A DNA stretch of 64,000 bases from Clostridium sp. CX1 (GTDB taxonomy: Bacteria > Bacillota > Clostridia > Clostridiales > Clostridiaceae). The notes under the pieces were generated by a model. It was not told the DNA's origin. It made no database searches and was given only the letters and a program-made list of their open reading frames with translations. The stretch covers positions 116,929 through 180,928 of the forward strand of contig NZ_JAODOO010000009.1 in the NCBI RefSeq assembly GCF_025398335.1. Direction: 5' to 3'. Below are positions 15,449-24,960 of the stretch, piece after piece; within the stretch, counting starts at the first letter, position 1, and every line of letters starts with the position of its first letter. Position numbers and translations under genes: made by a program.

Positions 15449-17866
15449 TTACTCTACGCCTCTTTTGTAATGTCCCCTTGTAAACTGACTAAAATCATCC
15501 TTCCATTCCTCATTTTTTAAGGTTTCTAGGATTTTTTTAGTTCTTTCATAGCTTTCATCTATAAAATCAACTCTAAAAGAATTTATATTCATATCTCTTA
15601 ATTCACCTATATTGTCAATTAAATTGATAGGCACATTATTATAAATATAACTTCTACAAAATCTATCTGTTCCAAGTATAAATTCTTCTCCCTTTCTATC
15701 TTTTAACACAAATTCTCCCCTTTTACAAGCATTGTTACAATTGTTAGTTGAACATTTGCCACCAAAAGTACTTCCTATAGGACAATACTCACTGACCATT
15801 AATTCAACTTTTCCATAAACCAATGTCTGCGTAGGTAATTGGGCCTTTTTAACCAAGCTTCTCGTTTCTTTTTTATTTAACTCTACACTTAAGCAGCTGC
15901 CAATGAGAAAATCTTTGTAGAAATCTAAAGCCTCACTATTAAATATGTTTAGTTTATAGTCTCCTATTATATTGGTTTTACCTCTTAATCTACTTATAGC
16001 TCCTAGATTCGCTGTAATTATGCCTTCTACTCTATCTAGGTTTTCTTCTACTTGCTTAATTAGGTGTTCAAACTCAGTTCTTATTATATTAGGTATTTTT
16101 ATAAACATCTTTTTTTCTTTTAATTTGTCTAAAGAACTAAAGTCTAAAAGACCAAAGGGATTTACTGCCACAAATCTAAAGTCAGATTCTATAAATGCTC
16201 TAAGTTGTTCTTCATTGCTTACATAAACGATAGTTTCTGGCAGGGAATACCTATTAGTTTCTCCTGCTTTGTTCAAATTATCTTCATTTAAACTTTTGCT
16301 GCTTACAATATCATTTTTAATAGTTTGTTTTTCATAGCTATTGTCTATGTTACTATCATTTTTATCTAGTATATGTTTACTTAACTTTTCCACTAAGCTT
16401 CTTCTTACCTCATTTAAGGCAGATATAGGTAAAAAACCATTATCAAATTCTTCAAAGCTAATATCTGTAAACTTAAAAGGTGTATCTCCAGCCTTACTTA
16501 AGCTATCTATAACTCTCTCTTTATCCAAAGGCTTCTTTAATGCCTTTTGTACAACCTCTCCTGTGACCTTTAAACTCTCACCTTCATAGCAGCAACTCAA
16601 TTCTATTGGTTCTTCTACTCTAAACCTTACTGATAAATTTAATTGAACTTTTCTTTCAAAAGGCTTTTTATAAACCTCTTCTAGTTCATTTAATAGCTTC
16701 ACATCAGAGGTTTTATAAAGTATGCTGCCGCTTTTATACTGCACCGGCATTAGCTTTACCTTATCCCCTTTAAAGGCATCTTCTACTTCTTTACCATTTT
16801 TTATTATCTTAGATACAGTAAAGCCCTCTTCTTCAGTTCTTATACCGTCTTTAATAGATATATTCTCTTTTAGTACAACTGTTAAATCTTTCTGTACTTT
16901 ACCAAGCTCTACCCCTGTATTTTTAGGGAAAGTATATGCCATCATATCCCTTCCTACATTACCATAGAGATATGCCTTTGAAAAACCTTCTCTATTAAAA
17001 AGCTGCAGAAGCTTCTTCTTTTCTTTATCTACGTTAAAGTTTATCTCTTCCTTTGACTTTCTTTCAATACCTAAAGCATTGTCTATAGCCCTTCTATAGG
17101 CCTGAACAACACCTACCACATATTCCGGTCTTTTCATTCTTCCTTCTATCTTTAGCGAAGAAGTACCACTTTCTACTATATCTTTTACATTTTCAATTGT
17201 ACATATATCCTTAGGGCTTAGTAAGTATCCCTTTCTCTCTGTCATGGTCTTTTTATCTATAATAGTATTTGGAAGTCTACAGGATTGAGCGCATCTCCCT
17301 CTGTTTCCACTTCTTCCTCCAATCATGCTGCTCATTAGACACTGACCTGAGTAACACACACAAAGAGCACCATGAACGAATATCTCTGTTTCTACTCCCA
17401 GTTCCCTAGATATGTGGGATATCTCCTTTAAAGACAATTCCCTTGAAAGTACTATTCTTTTAAATCCTAATTCCCTTAAAAATAAAGCCCCCTCAGCATT
17501 ATGTATAGTCATCTGAGTGGAGGCATGTAGTTCGAAATTAGGCAAGTTTTTTCTTATTAAATTTGCAAATCCTAAGTCTTGAATTATAAGTGCATCTACA
17601 CCTATTTTATATAAAAACTTAGCATACTCCAATGCTTCCCTTACTTCATCTTCCTTCAAAATTGTGTTTATGGTAACATACATTTTTACATTATATAAAT
17701 GGCAGTATTCCAATGCCTTAGTCATGTTTTCATTATCAAAATTTGATGCATATGCTCTAGCAGAAAACTTATTTCCACCTAGATATACTGCATCTGCCCC
17801 AGCCTGTACTGCTGCATATAAGCTCTCCATGCTACCTGCAGGTGCTAAAAGTTCTATTTTTTTCAT
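15449..17866 (-). CDS. U32 family peptidase / hydroxylase-like protein with DUF3656 insert
   Basis: 805 residues. The N-terminal 330 residues are the U32 domain: MKKIELLAPAGSMESLYAAV, ADAVYLGG, HGALCVCYSGQCLMSS and GNRGRCAQSCRLPN, with the cysteines that bind an iron-sulfur cluster in related RNA hydroxylases such as RlhA. The middle corresponds to DUF3656, and the C-terminus has a further Cys cluster (GGKCSTNNCNNACKRG). The family was named for collagenase activity, but members now studied hydroxylate tRNA or 23S rRNA, so an RNA-modifying role is as likely as proteolysis. AGGAGAG precedes the ATG. Confidence 0.88.
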   Translation of the reverse strand: MKKIELLAPAGSMESLYAAVQAGADAVYLGGNKFSARAYASNFDNENMTKALEYCHLYNVKMYVTINTILKEDEVREALEYAKFLYKIGVDALIIQDLGFANLIRKNLPNFELHASTQMTIHNAEGALFLRELGFKRIVLSRELSLKEISHISRELGVETEIFVHGALCVCYSGQCLMSSMIGGRSGNRGRCAQSCRLPNTIIDKKTMTERKGYLLSPKDICTIENVKDIVESGTSSLKIEGRMKRPEYVVGVVQAYRRAIDNALGIERKSKEEINFNVDKEKKKLLQLFNREGFSKAYLYGNVGRDMMAYTFPKNTGVELGKVQKDLTVVLKENISIKDGIRTEEEGFTVSKIIKNGKEVEDAFKGDKVKLMPVQYKSGSILYKTSDVKLLNELEEVYKKPFERKVQLNLSVRFRVEEPIELSCCYEGESLKVTGEVVQKALKKPLDKERVIDSLSKAGDTPFKFTDISFEEFDNGFLPISALNEVRRSLVEKLSKHILDKNDSNIDNSYEKQTIKNDIVSSKSLNEDNLNKAGETNRYSLPETIVYVSNEEQLRAFIESDFRFVAVNPFGLLDFSSLDKLKEKKMFIKIPNIIRTEFEHLIKQVEENLDRVEGIITANLGAISRLRGKTNIIGDYKLNIFNSEALDFYKDFLIGSCLSVELNKKETRSLVKKAQLPTQTLVYGKVELMVSEYCPIGSTFGGKCSTNNCNNACKRGEFVLKDRKGEEFILGTDRFCRSYIYNNVPINLIDNIGELRDMNINSFRVDFIDESYERTKKILETLKNEEWKDDFSQFTRGHYKRGVE

Positions 17867-18201
17867 TATTTATCTCTCCTAATATTAGTCATATGCTTTT
17901 TATTAAGTAATTTCTATGTAAATTTATCTTTAAAAGTTTGATGATACGTTCTTTATTATACCTTTATATTATTAGCTTTTCAAACTGATTTTAATCTTTC
18001 TGAACTAATTCCATACACCCCTTCAAGTTGAAGATGATTAGCTGATTATTATAAACTTATGTTTTCCCAAAGTACTCTAACTTAAATAGGACAATAGCCT
18101 CTGAAAAGGTTATTGTCCTATTTAAGTTATAATTCTATTTAAAAATATATTTTTGATAAAACTTACCCACCTATACAAAGGGAGAATTTCACTACTCAAG
18201 A
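17867..18201. other. Gap between U32 peptidase gene and GT2 gene, with strong hairpin
   Basis: CTTAAATAGGACAATAGCC (18081-18099) is complementary to 18108-18126 at 18 of 19 positions, with an 8-base loop. It most likely ends the minus-strand glycan operon that stops at 18202, although the T-run is poor. The remainder is AT-rich and should hold the U32 gene promoter. Confidence 0.6.
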
Positions 18202-19137
18202 TTAAAATTGTATATTGAATTTTTGTATAAAATAATTTTCATCATATTTTCTTCTACTAAAATAATCTCTTCTTTGTTTAAATATATTATCATTCACTAT
18301 CACCTTTGCCATGGCTTCATCAAAGCTTGGAAGTTCTTTTGATGCCCTTATTGCTTTAACTAAATTATCATAACCGAAGTGTGAATACACCATACATAAG
18401 AAGTTATATTGTACATTAAGGTAGGTTACTTCGTAACACCGTTTCTCTTTATAGAGGTGCTCTACTTCAACAGAGCAGTTAATCACCACTTTATAACCAA
18501 ATAACCATAGTTTTAAGGATATTTCTTGATCTTCAACACCATAAACTTCAAAGTTTTTATCAAATCCACCAATCTCCTGAAAAACATCTCTTTTAATTGC
18601 TAAAGCTCCACCAGATAAAAAAGGTATCTCTGCAACTGTTTCTTCAGGCTTTCCTAACCATGTAAATTGGAGCTTATTATTCCAGGTTCCACCATATCCT
18701 CTAGCCTCTCCATCCATAACCTTTATAGTTGCAGCTACAGCATCAGCATCATTCTTTTCCAGGGTTTCTATTAGGTTATCAATCCAATAATCCGGCACCT
18801 TTGCATGTGCGTCACAAAAAAATAGATATTTCCCTTCTGCCGCTTCTGCACCTATGTTTCTGGCACCGGCTGTTCCCCCATTTTCGGTTCTGATAACTCT
18901 TATATTTTTATAAGCTTCTTTATTTTCATCTATAAAATTACAGCTTCCATCTGTAGAACCATCATCAACTATGATGATTTCATAGGACAGATTATTTTTG
19001 GAGTTTTTTATAGAATCTATTGTCCATTTTATGCTGTCAACCTCATTTTTACAAGGAACTATAACTGAGGCATAAAAGCCACTGTTATCGTTATCAATAA
19101 TACTTTCTTCTTTAGAACAAATTACTTTACTAAGCAT
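18202..19137 (-). CDS. GT2 family glycosyltransferase (paralogue 3)
   Basis: 311 residues. Motifs ASVIVPCKNEVDSIKWTIDS, IIVDDGSTDGSCNF, FFCDAHAKVPDYW, GYGGTWNNKLQFTWLGKP, YGVEDQEISLKLWLFGYK and the tail QRRDYFSRRKYDENYF match the proteins at 4502 and 5615. The start has AGGGGG. It begins 4 bases after the GT4 gene ends, so both are co-transcribed. Its kinship with the two enzymes inside the surface-protein cluster is the clearest physical link between the two glycan blocks of the window. The sugar is unknown; it acts in the cytosol. Confidence 0.87.
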   Translation of the reverse strand: MLSKVICSKEESIIDNDNSGFYASVIVPCKNEVDSIKWTIDSIKNSKNNLSYEIIIVDDGSTDGSCNFIDENKEAYKNIRVIRTENGGTAGARNIGAEAAEGKYLFFCDAHAKVPDYWIDNLIETLEKNDADAVAATIKVMDGEARGYGGTWNNKLQFTWLGKPEETVAEIPFLSGGALAIKRDVFQEIGGFDKNFEVYGVEDQEISLKLWLFGYKVVINCSVEVEHLYKEKRCYEVTYLNVQYNFLCMVYSHFGYDNLVKAIRASKELPSFDEAMAKVIVNDNIFKQRRDYFSRRKYDENYFIQKFNIQF

Positions 19138-19141
19138 AGTA

Positions 19142-20134
19142 TTAGTTTCCCCCTATTTTTAAATAGCTTTCATAGAGTACTTTTATACATTTATCCCAAT
19201 TATAATTTTCTGTAACATAGGATTTTAAACTACAATTCTTATTTTGCTTCATTCCAAGTCGAACTGATTCGTAGACACTGTCTATATCATAAGGATTGCA
19301 GTAAAGTGCCATTTTCTTAAAGTACTCTTCAGCACAACCTTCACTTGTTGATACTATATTACATCCACTTGCTGCAGCTTCTAATGATGATAAACCTGGA
19401 GCCTCTAGAAAGGATGGCAGTACGTGAAGTTTAGCAAACCTGTAGGCATTATACACATTATAATTATCCATAAATCCCAGATACACTACATTTTTAAATT
19501 TCATACATTCATTAAAATAATTTTTATCTCCTATGTTTCCAACTAAAACTAATTGAGCTCCCAAATCGCTGCACACTTTAGCTAAAAGCAACTGATTTTT
19601 TCTTTTATCTATTGTGCCAACGCATAGGACATAATTATTTAAATTATGTCTTCCTTTGAAATTATAAAGGGGTACATCATCATTTTCCACTTCTACTCCA
19701 TTGTAAACTACAGTACAGGGAACCCATCCCCCAAATTCTTTTTGTATTAATTCCCCTTCAGCCTTACTATTAGGAAATACCATCTTACATCCTCTTAATA
19801 TCTCCGTTCTATATACTTTGCACCTATCCCATAACTTAATGCTTTCTAAATCATTAATATGATTATAGTATTTTTTAAAATCCCAGTATACAGAAGACAG
19901 TACTATACTTTTTTTATAGGACTTAGCTATTTTAAAATATTTATATGTTTCTCCTATCATGGTCAAGTTAAATAAATGTATTATATCATAACCAGAGTAA
20001 TCCACTATATGGCCATTATTTATCTCTACACTTACTCCCATTTTCTTCAGGTGTTCTGCTGTTTTTATGACCTGTACAGAATCCCCTGCAAAGTTTCTAT
20101 AATAATCTCCTCTTACGCAAAGTAGTATCTTCAT
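19142..20134 (-). CDS. GT4 family glycosyltransferase
   Basis: About 330 residues of the GT-B fold. The N-terminal half has KILLCVRGDYYRNFAGDSVQ with the glycine-rich acceptor loop. The C-terminal half has YVLCVGTIDKRKNQLLLAKV and LPSFLEAPGLSSLEAAASG, the latter holding the E-x7-E donor-site motif. This matches Glycos_transf_1 (GT4). A TTG at 20140 opens the frame, but AGGGGGAT points to the ATG at 20134. It is co-transcribed with the GT2 gene at 18202 and is separated from the fucose genes by about 310 bases with inverted repeats. Confidence 0.85.
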   Translation of the reverse strand: MKILLCVRGDYYRNFAGDSVQVIKTAEHLKKMGVSVEINNGHIVDYSGYDIIHLFNLTMIGETYKYFKIAKSYKKSIVLSSVYWDFKKYYNHINDLESIKLWDRCKVYRTEILRGCKMVFPNSKAEGELIQKEFGGWVPCTVVYNGVEVENDDVPLYNFKGRHNLNNYVLCVGTIDKRKNQLLLAKVCSDLGAQLVLVGNIGDKNYFNECMKFKNVVYLGFMDNYNVYNAYRFAKLHVLPSFLEAPGLSSLEAAASGCNIVSTSEGCAEEYFKKMALYCNPYDIDSVYESVRLGMKQNKNCSLKSYVTENYNWDKCIKVLYESYLKIGGN

Positions 20135-20444
20135 AAGCAAATCCCCCTAAAAGCTTATATATTACTATAGTCTTAAAATATTATTATGCAATACTTTTAA
20201 TCAATATCACGAATTGTTAGAATATTCTATTTGAGATATCAACTTTAAAGAAGTTGATATATACTTGCAGCCATAAAAAATCTATAGTGTATATAGAGGT
20301 TCCAAGTCAGAAAGTTACCTTATTCATTTCCTTATATAATTGAAATCCTTAGATTTTAAATAATAAATATTTACTTTTCTGTTTGGAACCCTATAAATTC
20401 TAAATTATCTTTTTACTTGCTAGGGTACTACTACTTTTGATAGA
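20135..20444. other. Gap with two inverted repeats between glycan genes
   Basis: ATATCAACTT (20236-20245) is perfectly inverted at 20251-20260 with a 5-base loop. A wider imperfect pair lies at 20291-20315 (AGAGGTTCCAAGTCAG) and 20373-20397 (CTGTTTGGAACCCTATA). They may form the terminator of the gene at 20445 and the leader of the GT4 gene. No ORF of note is present. Confidence 0.45.
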
Positions 20445-21080
20445 TTATTTTAGATAAAAATCCTGTAAAATACTCAAGTTATTACCGTAGTTATCCATAG
20501 ATGCATGAGGATGGTGTAAGTGCCATGTACTGAATCCATCTAACCGTGTATTGGCACCACAATGTTTATACATGGCCATTAAGAATGCATCGTCTTCACA
20601 TCCCCATCCCTTAAACCGTTCATCAAATCCTCCAACCTTCTCAAAATATTGCCTAGGTACTATAACTATCTGACTATTTATACCAGTACAAGTATGACAC
20701 CCAGTAAAATCAATATCACTCATAGTTATAGAAGGTTCTTGATTTAGCAGCCAAGTTGTTTGATCTTCTTTTAGAAAATTTGAATACACAAAGGGCAATA
20801 CCCAAACATAATCTTTTAGTGCATCAATGCCAAGTTCTATTTGTTTTGTGTCAAAGGATATATCTGCATCAGCAATCATAAATATTTCTCTAGTTGCTCT
20901 CCTAGCAGCATCATTTATTGCAGCAGATCTAGAAAAGGGTTCTATATCTGAACTACCTATACATATTTCAGCATTAGGTAGCAAAGTCTCATATCTTCTT
21001 TTTATCCATTGCCAGTTTTTTTCACGGTATCCACCATCAGATTTAAAAGGTATGAGTACCGAAATTTTTTCATCAAACAT
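20445..21080 (-). CDS. GT2-like glycosyltransferase with galactosyltransferase-type C-terminal motif
   Basis: About 211 residues from the ATG at 21080, which has AAAGGA nine bases upstream; a longer frame from 21131 lacks a site and overlaps the fucosyltransferase gene. ISVLIPFKSDGGYREKNW, then IFMIADADISFD with a DAD donor motif, then GGFDERFKGWGCEDDAFLM, which is the GWGxED signature of the galactosyl/N-acetylgalactosaminyl transferase C-terminal domain (GT7C-like) and chondroitin-type enzymes. It lies just after the GT11 gene in the gmd-fcl operon, so it probably extends the same fucosylated glycan. Confidence 0.75.
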   Translation of the reverse strand: MFDEKISVLIPFKSDGGYREKNWQWIKRRYETLLPNAEICIGSSDIEPFSRSAAINDAARRATREIFMIADADISFDTKQIELGIDALKDYVWVLPFVYSNFLKEDQTTWLLNQEPSITMSDIDFTGCHTCTGINSQIVIVPRQYFEKVGGFDERFKGWGCEDDAFLMAMYKHCGANTRLDGFSTWHLHHPHASMDNYGNNLSILQDFYLK

Positions 21081-21115
21081 AGTAAAGCATCCTTTCATAT
21101 TTATATTTAAATATA

Positions 21116-21925
21116 TCAAATCCTTATCCATGATTCTGGTATTAAATCCGAAGTATTCATGTCTTTATTATTAAACCAGTTTCTAGGGGCAATTACGATT
21201 TTACTATTATTTTTTCCAAGCCATGCTCCCCACCAGCTAAAGGTACTGTTAGCTATTATATGATGTTTGCATAAACTCATTAAATTCAAATCTTCATAAT
21301 TCTTATCATTATCATTTATATCAACAAATGTCATTTTATATTTTAACTTAAGATTTTGTTTTACCCACTCCATATCATCTGAAAAGATAAAGAACTGAGG
21401 TTCATCTATTGAACTTGCAATTATATTTGCGGCATTATGGTAATACTCTAAAGAATAAAGTTCTTTAATTATAGAGTTTGGTACCCACAAATAGTCTCCT
21501 CGTCTAATATGAAGACTTATAGAATTACAGTTTTGGATTTTAGTAGCCATTTCCACATTGGGTAAACTTGATTTGTTTTTTAGTGTAAACTCTTGTCTTA
21601 TTACCTCTTCAATATCTTTAAAGTATTTTTCACTTTGCCAATATCCCTGTAGATAAGCATCTCCCTGCAGATTTAATATTTCTTTATTAAAATGAAAATA
21701 TTTTTCAGATATATAACATCGTTTTTTCATCTCTTCTATTTCTTTTTCGTCTGCTATATTTTCTATTGTATTAAAATATTTTAAGCAGTAGTTTCTATAG
21801 TAATTCTGTTTATACACTGGAATCTGGAATTTAACATCTGCTTTATTTACTATTGCTAATCTTCTTCCTAAGGCATATTGAAAAAACTGATTGCCTAGCC
21901 CTCCACCTACTGGCACTATAATCAT
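21116..21925 (-). CDS. GT11 alpha-1,2-fucosyltransferase-like protein
   Basis: 269 residues. MIIVPVGGGLGNQFFQYALG at the N-terminus and SLHIRRGDYLW in the middle are the two hallmarks of GT11 (H-x-R-R-G-D-Y, the GDP-fucose site). HHIIANSTFSWWGAWLG near the C-terminus is the third conserved block. The enzyme transfers L-fucose from GDP-fucose to a galactose-type acceptor. Genes for making that donor lie directly upstream on the same strand, 29 bases away, so substrate supply and transfer are one operon. Acceptor unknown; alpha-1,2 linkage is inferred from family. Confidence 0.9.
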   Translation of the reverse strand: MIIVPVGGGLGNQFFQYALGRRLAIVNKADVKFQIPVYKQNYYRNYCLKYFNTIENIADEKEIEEMKKRCYISEKYFHFNKEILNLQGDAYLQGYWQSEKYFKDIEEVIRQEFTLKNKSSLPNVEMATKIQNCNSISLHIRRGDYLWVPNSIIKELYSLEYYHNAANIIASSIDEPQFFIFSDDMEWVKQNLKLKYKMTFVDINDNDKNYEDLNLMSLCKHHIIANSTFSWWGAWLGKNNSKIVIAPRNWFNNKDMNTSDLIPESWIRI

Positions 21926-21954
21926 TTGTAGTTTTCTCCTTTCTAGCGTCTCTT

Positions 21955-22899
21955 CTAATTATCTTTTGGATAATTTTTAATAAACCATTGGTATACTTCT
22001 TTTATTCCTTCTTCCAGTTCTATTTTATATCTCCAACCAAGACTATTTAGTTTATTAACATCTAATAATTTTCTAGGTGTTCCATCAGGTTTGCTGTCAT
22101 CAAATTTTAGTTCACCTTTATATCCAACTATATTTGCAATTATTTTTGCTAGCTTTCTTATTGTAACTTCTCTTCCTGTTCCAATATTCACATGCTCCTC
22201 ACCATCATAATTCTCCATAAGGTAAACACAGGCATCAGCCATATCATCTACATGTAAAAACTCCCTAAGAGGTTTGCCTGTACCCCATATCTCTACATAA
22301 GGTTTATTATTAATCTTAGCTTCATGAAATTTTCTTATAAGAGCCGGCATTACATGAGATGTCTGCAAGTCAAAGTTATCATTAGGTCCGTAAAGATTAG
22401 TTGGCATAACGCTTATGAAATTATCCCTATATTGTTTTTTAAAGAACTGGCACATTTTTAATCCTGATATTTTGGCAAGTGCATATCCCTCGTTTGTTTC
22501 TTCAAGATATCCAGATAACAAATATTCTTCCTTTATTGGCTGTGGACACATTTTAGGATATATACATGAACTTCCTAAAAATAGAAGCTTTTTAATCTTG
22601 GAGTCATGAGCCGCCTTTATTACATTACACTCTATCATTAAATTTTCATAAATAAAGTCTGCTGGAGCTTTATTATTAGCATTTATACCGCCAACTTTTG
22701 CTGCTGCTAGAAAGACATATTCTGGTTTTTGCTCCTTAAAGAACTCTCTTACCTTATCAGCATTTGTTAAGTCCAGCTCGCTGTGACTTCTTCCAATTAT
22801 ATTTTCATATCCTCTAGCTCTTAGATTTCTGACTATGGCTGAGCCTACAAGTCCCTTATGTCCTGCTACATAGATTTTACTATCTTTATTCATTAACAT
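21955..22899 (-). CDS. fcl: GDP-L-fucose synthase
   Basis: 314 residues. It is an extended short-chain dehydrogenase with the NADP-binding [18 protein letters not shown] (catalytic Ser) and [13 protein letters not shown] (YxxxK). It carries out the 3,5-epimerisation and 4-reduction of GDP-4-keto-6-deoxy-mannose to GDP-L-fucose. It follows gmd in the same operon. AGGAGAG suits a second ATG at 22893 better than the first at 22899, so the true protein may be two residues shorter. Confidence 0.95.
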   Translation of the reverse strand: MLMNKDSKIYVAGHKGLVGSAIVRNLRARGYENIIGRSHSELDLTNADKVREFFKEQKPEYVFLAAAKVGGINANNKAPADFIYENLMIECNVIKAAHDSKIKKLLFLGSSCIYPKMCPQPIKEEYLLSGYLEETNEGYALAKISGLKMCQFFKKQYRDNFISVMPTNLYGPNDNFDLQTSHVMPALIRKFHEAKINNKPYVEIWGTGKPLREFLHVDDMADACVYLMENYDGEEHVNIGTGREVTIRKLAKIIANIVGYKGELKFDDSKPDGTPRKLLDVNKLNSLGWRYKIELEEGIKEVYQWFIKNYPKDN

Positions 22900-22927
22900 A
22901 CTCTCCTATATTAATTGCTTGCTAACT

Positions 22928-23971
22928 CTATAAATTTAGACCTGCTATTTCCTTTAAATCCGCTTTTACCATCATATGCACTAGAGCTTTAAAATCAACC
23001 TTTCTCTTCCAGCCTAATTCTCTTTCCGCTTTCGATGGATTCCCCAATAATAAGTCAACCTCTGTAGGTCTAAAATATCTTTCATCTATATCTACAAGAA
23101 TCTTTCCTGTCTTTTTATCTATTCCCTTTTCGTCTATGCCGTTATCTTTCCATTCTATATCTATACCTACTTCCTTAAAGGCCAGTTCCACAAACTCTCT
23201 TACTGTATGGGCCTCTCCTGTGGCAATGACATAATCTCTAGGCTTAATCTGCTGCAGTATTAACCACATAGCTTCAACATAATCCCCTGCATATCCCCAG
23301 TCTCTTTTAGCATCTATATTTCCCAGGGAAAGCCTTTCCTGATTTCCAGCCACTATATTTGCTACTGCCCTAGTTATTTTTCTTGTAACAAAGGTTTCCC
23401 CTCTTCTTGGTGATTCGTGGTTAAATAAAATACCATTACAAGCAAATAGGTCATAAGCCTCTCTATAATTAACAGTAATCCAATAGGCGTACTGCTTTGC
23501 TACTGCATAGGGACTTCTAGGATAAAAGGGAGTTCTTTCGCTTTGTGGTGCAGTATCTACTAATCCTCCAAAAAGTTCAGAAGTAGATGCCTGATAGAAC
23601 TTACAATACAGTCCACTTTTTCTTATAGCATCTAATATTCTAAGAGTACCTGTAGCATTGGTATCTGTGGTATATTCCGGAACTTCAAAGGATACCTGAA
23701 CATGACTTTGTGCCGCAAGATTGTATATTTCTTCTGGTTGAATTTTTTCTAACAATCGATTTAAGTTACTTGAATCAATTAAATCTCCATGATGAAGAAA
23801 TAATCTCTTATTGCCTATCTCCGGGTTTTCAAATAAATGATCTATTCTCTTTGTATTAAAATTACTTGCTCTCCTTATAATGCCATGAACCTCATAGTCT
23901 TTATTTAACAAGAATTCTGTTAGATAAGAACCATCTTGTCCGGTTATACCTGTTATTAACGCTTTTTTCAT
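22928..23971 (-). CDS. gmd: GDP-mannose 4,6-dehydratase
   Basis: 347 residues. [15 protein letters not shown] is the NADP-binding glycine motif. [11 protein letters not shown] (catalytic Thr/Ser-Glu) and [15 protein letters not shown] (YxxxK) are typical of Gmd, as are [15 protein letters not shown] and the end-region [11 protein letters not shown]. It converts GDP-mannose to GDP-4-keto-6-deoxy-mannose, the first step to GDP-fucose. It is the first gene of the minus-strand operon gmd-fcl-GT11-GT2. Genes for GDP-mannose itself are not in this window. A 215-base gap separates it from zapA. Confidence 0.96.
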   Translation of the reverse strand: MKKALITGITGQDGSYLTEFLLNKDYEVHGIIRRASNFNTKRIDHLFENPEIGNKRLFLHHGDLIDSSNLNRLLEKIQPEEIYNLAAQSHVQVSFEVPEYTTDTNATGTLRILDAIRKSGLYCKFYQASTSELFGGLVDTAPQSERTPFYPRSPYAVAKQYAYWITVNYREAYDLFACNGILFNHESPRRGETFVTRKITRAVANIVAGNQERLSLGNIDAKRDWGYAGDYVEAMWLILQQIKPRDYVIATGEAHTVREFVELAFKEVGIDIEWKDNGIDEKGIDKKTGKILVDIDERYFRPTEVDLLLGNPSKAERELGWKRKVDFKALVHMMVKADLKEIAGLNL

Positions 23972-24147
23972 ATCAATTCACACTCTCTAATGTTTAGTTT
24001 TTTTTATAATAAGTTACAGTTAGTTTTAGATCATTAACAAACTATAGACAAAAACATTATATCAAGTACCATAAGATACAATTTTTTTTAAATTTACATA
24101 GTATATAGTATTACAACCTTTATGTAAGTGTTCATGCTTTAAATAAA

Positions 24148-24190
24148 ATAAACCCTGAACTAATTAAGATACAATTAGTTCAGGGTTTAT
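24148..24190 (-). terminator. Terminator of zapA
   Basis: ATAAACCCTGAACTAATT (24148-24165) is perfectly inverted at 24173-24190. The minus-strand zapA stop codon lies in the stem, and TTATTTTATTT follows on that strand. Confidence 0.85.
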
Positions 24191-24786
24191 TTTGCATTGC
24201 TATTTAAAAGAGGATTATTCTGTTTTTTTTCTTTTACAAGACTTATTTGATTTTCCATAAGCTTGTGCTGCAGGTCTATTACCTTATACTTAGCCGATTG
24301 AAGCTGGAACTTAAGCTCTTTATTTTCAGATTTAAGTTCTGTATTTGCCTTCATATAACTTTGGGCAGTCTCCTGCATTATCTCCATTTCATTTGTAATC
24401 TTACGTATCTTTTCTTCTTTTCTCTCTAACTCTTGAATATTGGTACTGTTCTTTAATTTTTGTTGAAGCTCTAAATTATACTCTTCCATATGTTTTAACT
24501 GCTTCTTTAAAGATTCTATATCTGCTTCATAGTTCTTCCTGATTTTTTCAATATCCTCAAGCTTCTCTAAAAAACTCTCATATTCTTTTTGCTTTTTAAA
24601 CATATCATCAACTATATTTACAGCAGAAAGAATAGCCGCAGAAGAAGTACTTAGTTTTTTATTATTCTCTAATATATTTCTTACCTTTTTATCTACATAG
24701 CCTGCTACCTTATGCAAGTATTCTTCTTGTTCTTCACCTTTTAAGTTATATTCCACACCATTTATCTTAACTGTTACAATATTCAT
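24187..24786 (-). CDS. zapA: Cell division protein ZapA with long coiled coil
   Basis: 199 residues. The N-terminal 80 residues match ZapA (VTVKINGVEYNLKGEEQEEY, then VDKKVRNILENN and SAAILSAVNIVDD), an FtsZ-ring stabiliser. The remaining 110 residues are a charged coiled coil (KIRKNYEADIESLKKQLKHM and on), longer than in short ZapA proteins but usual in clostridia. GAGGGTG precedes the ATG. In clostridia it normally lies between pheT and the U32 peptidase/mutS2 genes; here the fucose/glycosyltransferase block separates it from them. Confidence 0.9.
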   Translation of the reverse strand: MNIVTVKINGVEYNLKGEEQEEYLHKVAGYVDKKVRNILENNKKLSTSSAAILSAVNIVDDMFKKQKEYESFLEKLEDIEKIRKNYEADIESLKKQLKHMEEYNLELQQKLKNSTNIQELERKEEKIRKITNEMEIMQETAQSYMKANTELKSENKELKFQLQSAKYKVIDLQHKLMENQISLVKEKKQNNPLLNSNAK

Positions 24787-24919
24787 GTGAACACCCTCTT
24801 AGATAATTACTCTTTACTCCAAGTTACTTACCACTATTCTACCATAAAGTTTGCATATATTAAACTATTTATTTTACCTTATTACAATATTAAAGAAAAA
24901 TTCAAATTAAGTAATATAA

Positions 24920-24957
24920 AAAAATCAGTAGGTACCTAATGCCCTACTGATTTTTCC
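24920..24957 (-). terminator. Terminator of pheT
   Basis: AAATCAGTAGG (24922-24932) pairs with CCTACTGATTT (24943-24953); on the minus strand a T-run follows. Confidence 0.85.
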
Positions 24958-24960
24958 CTA

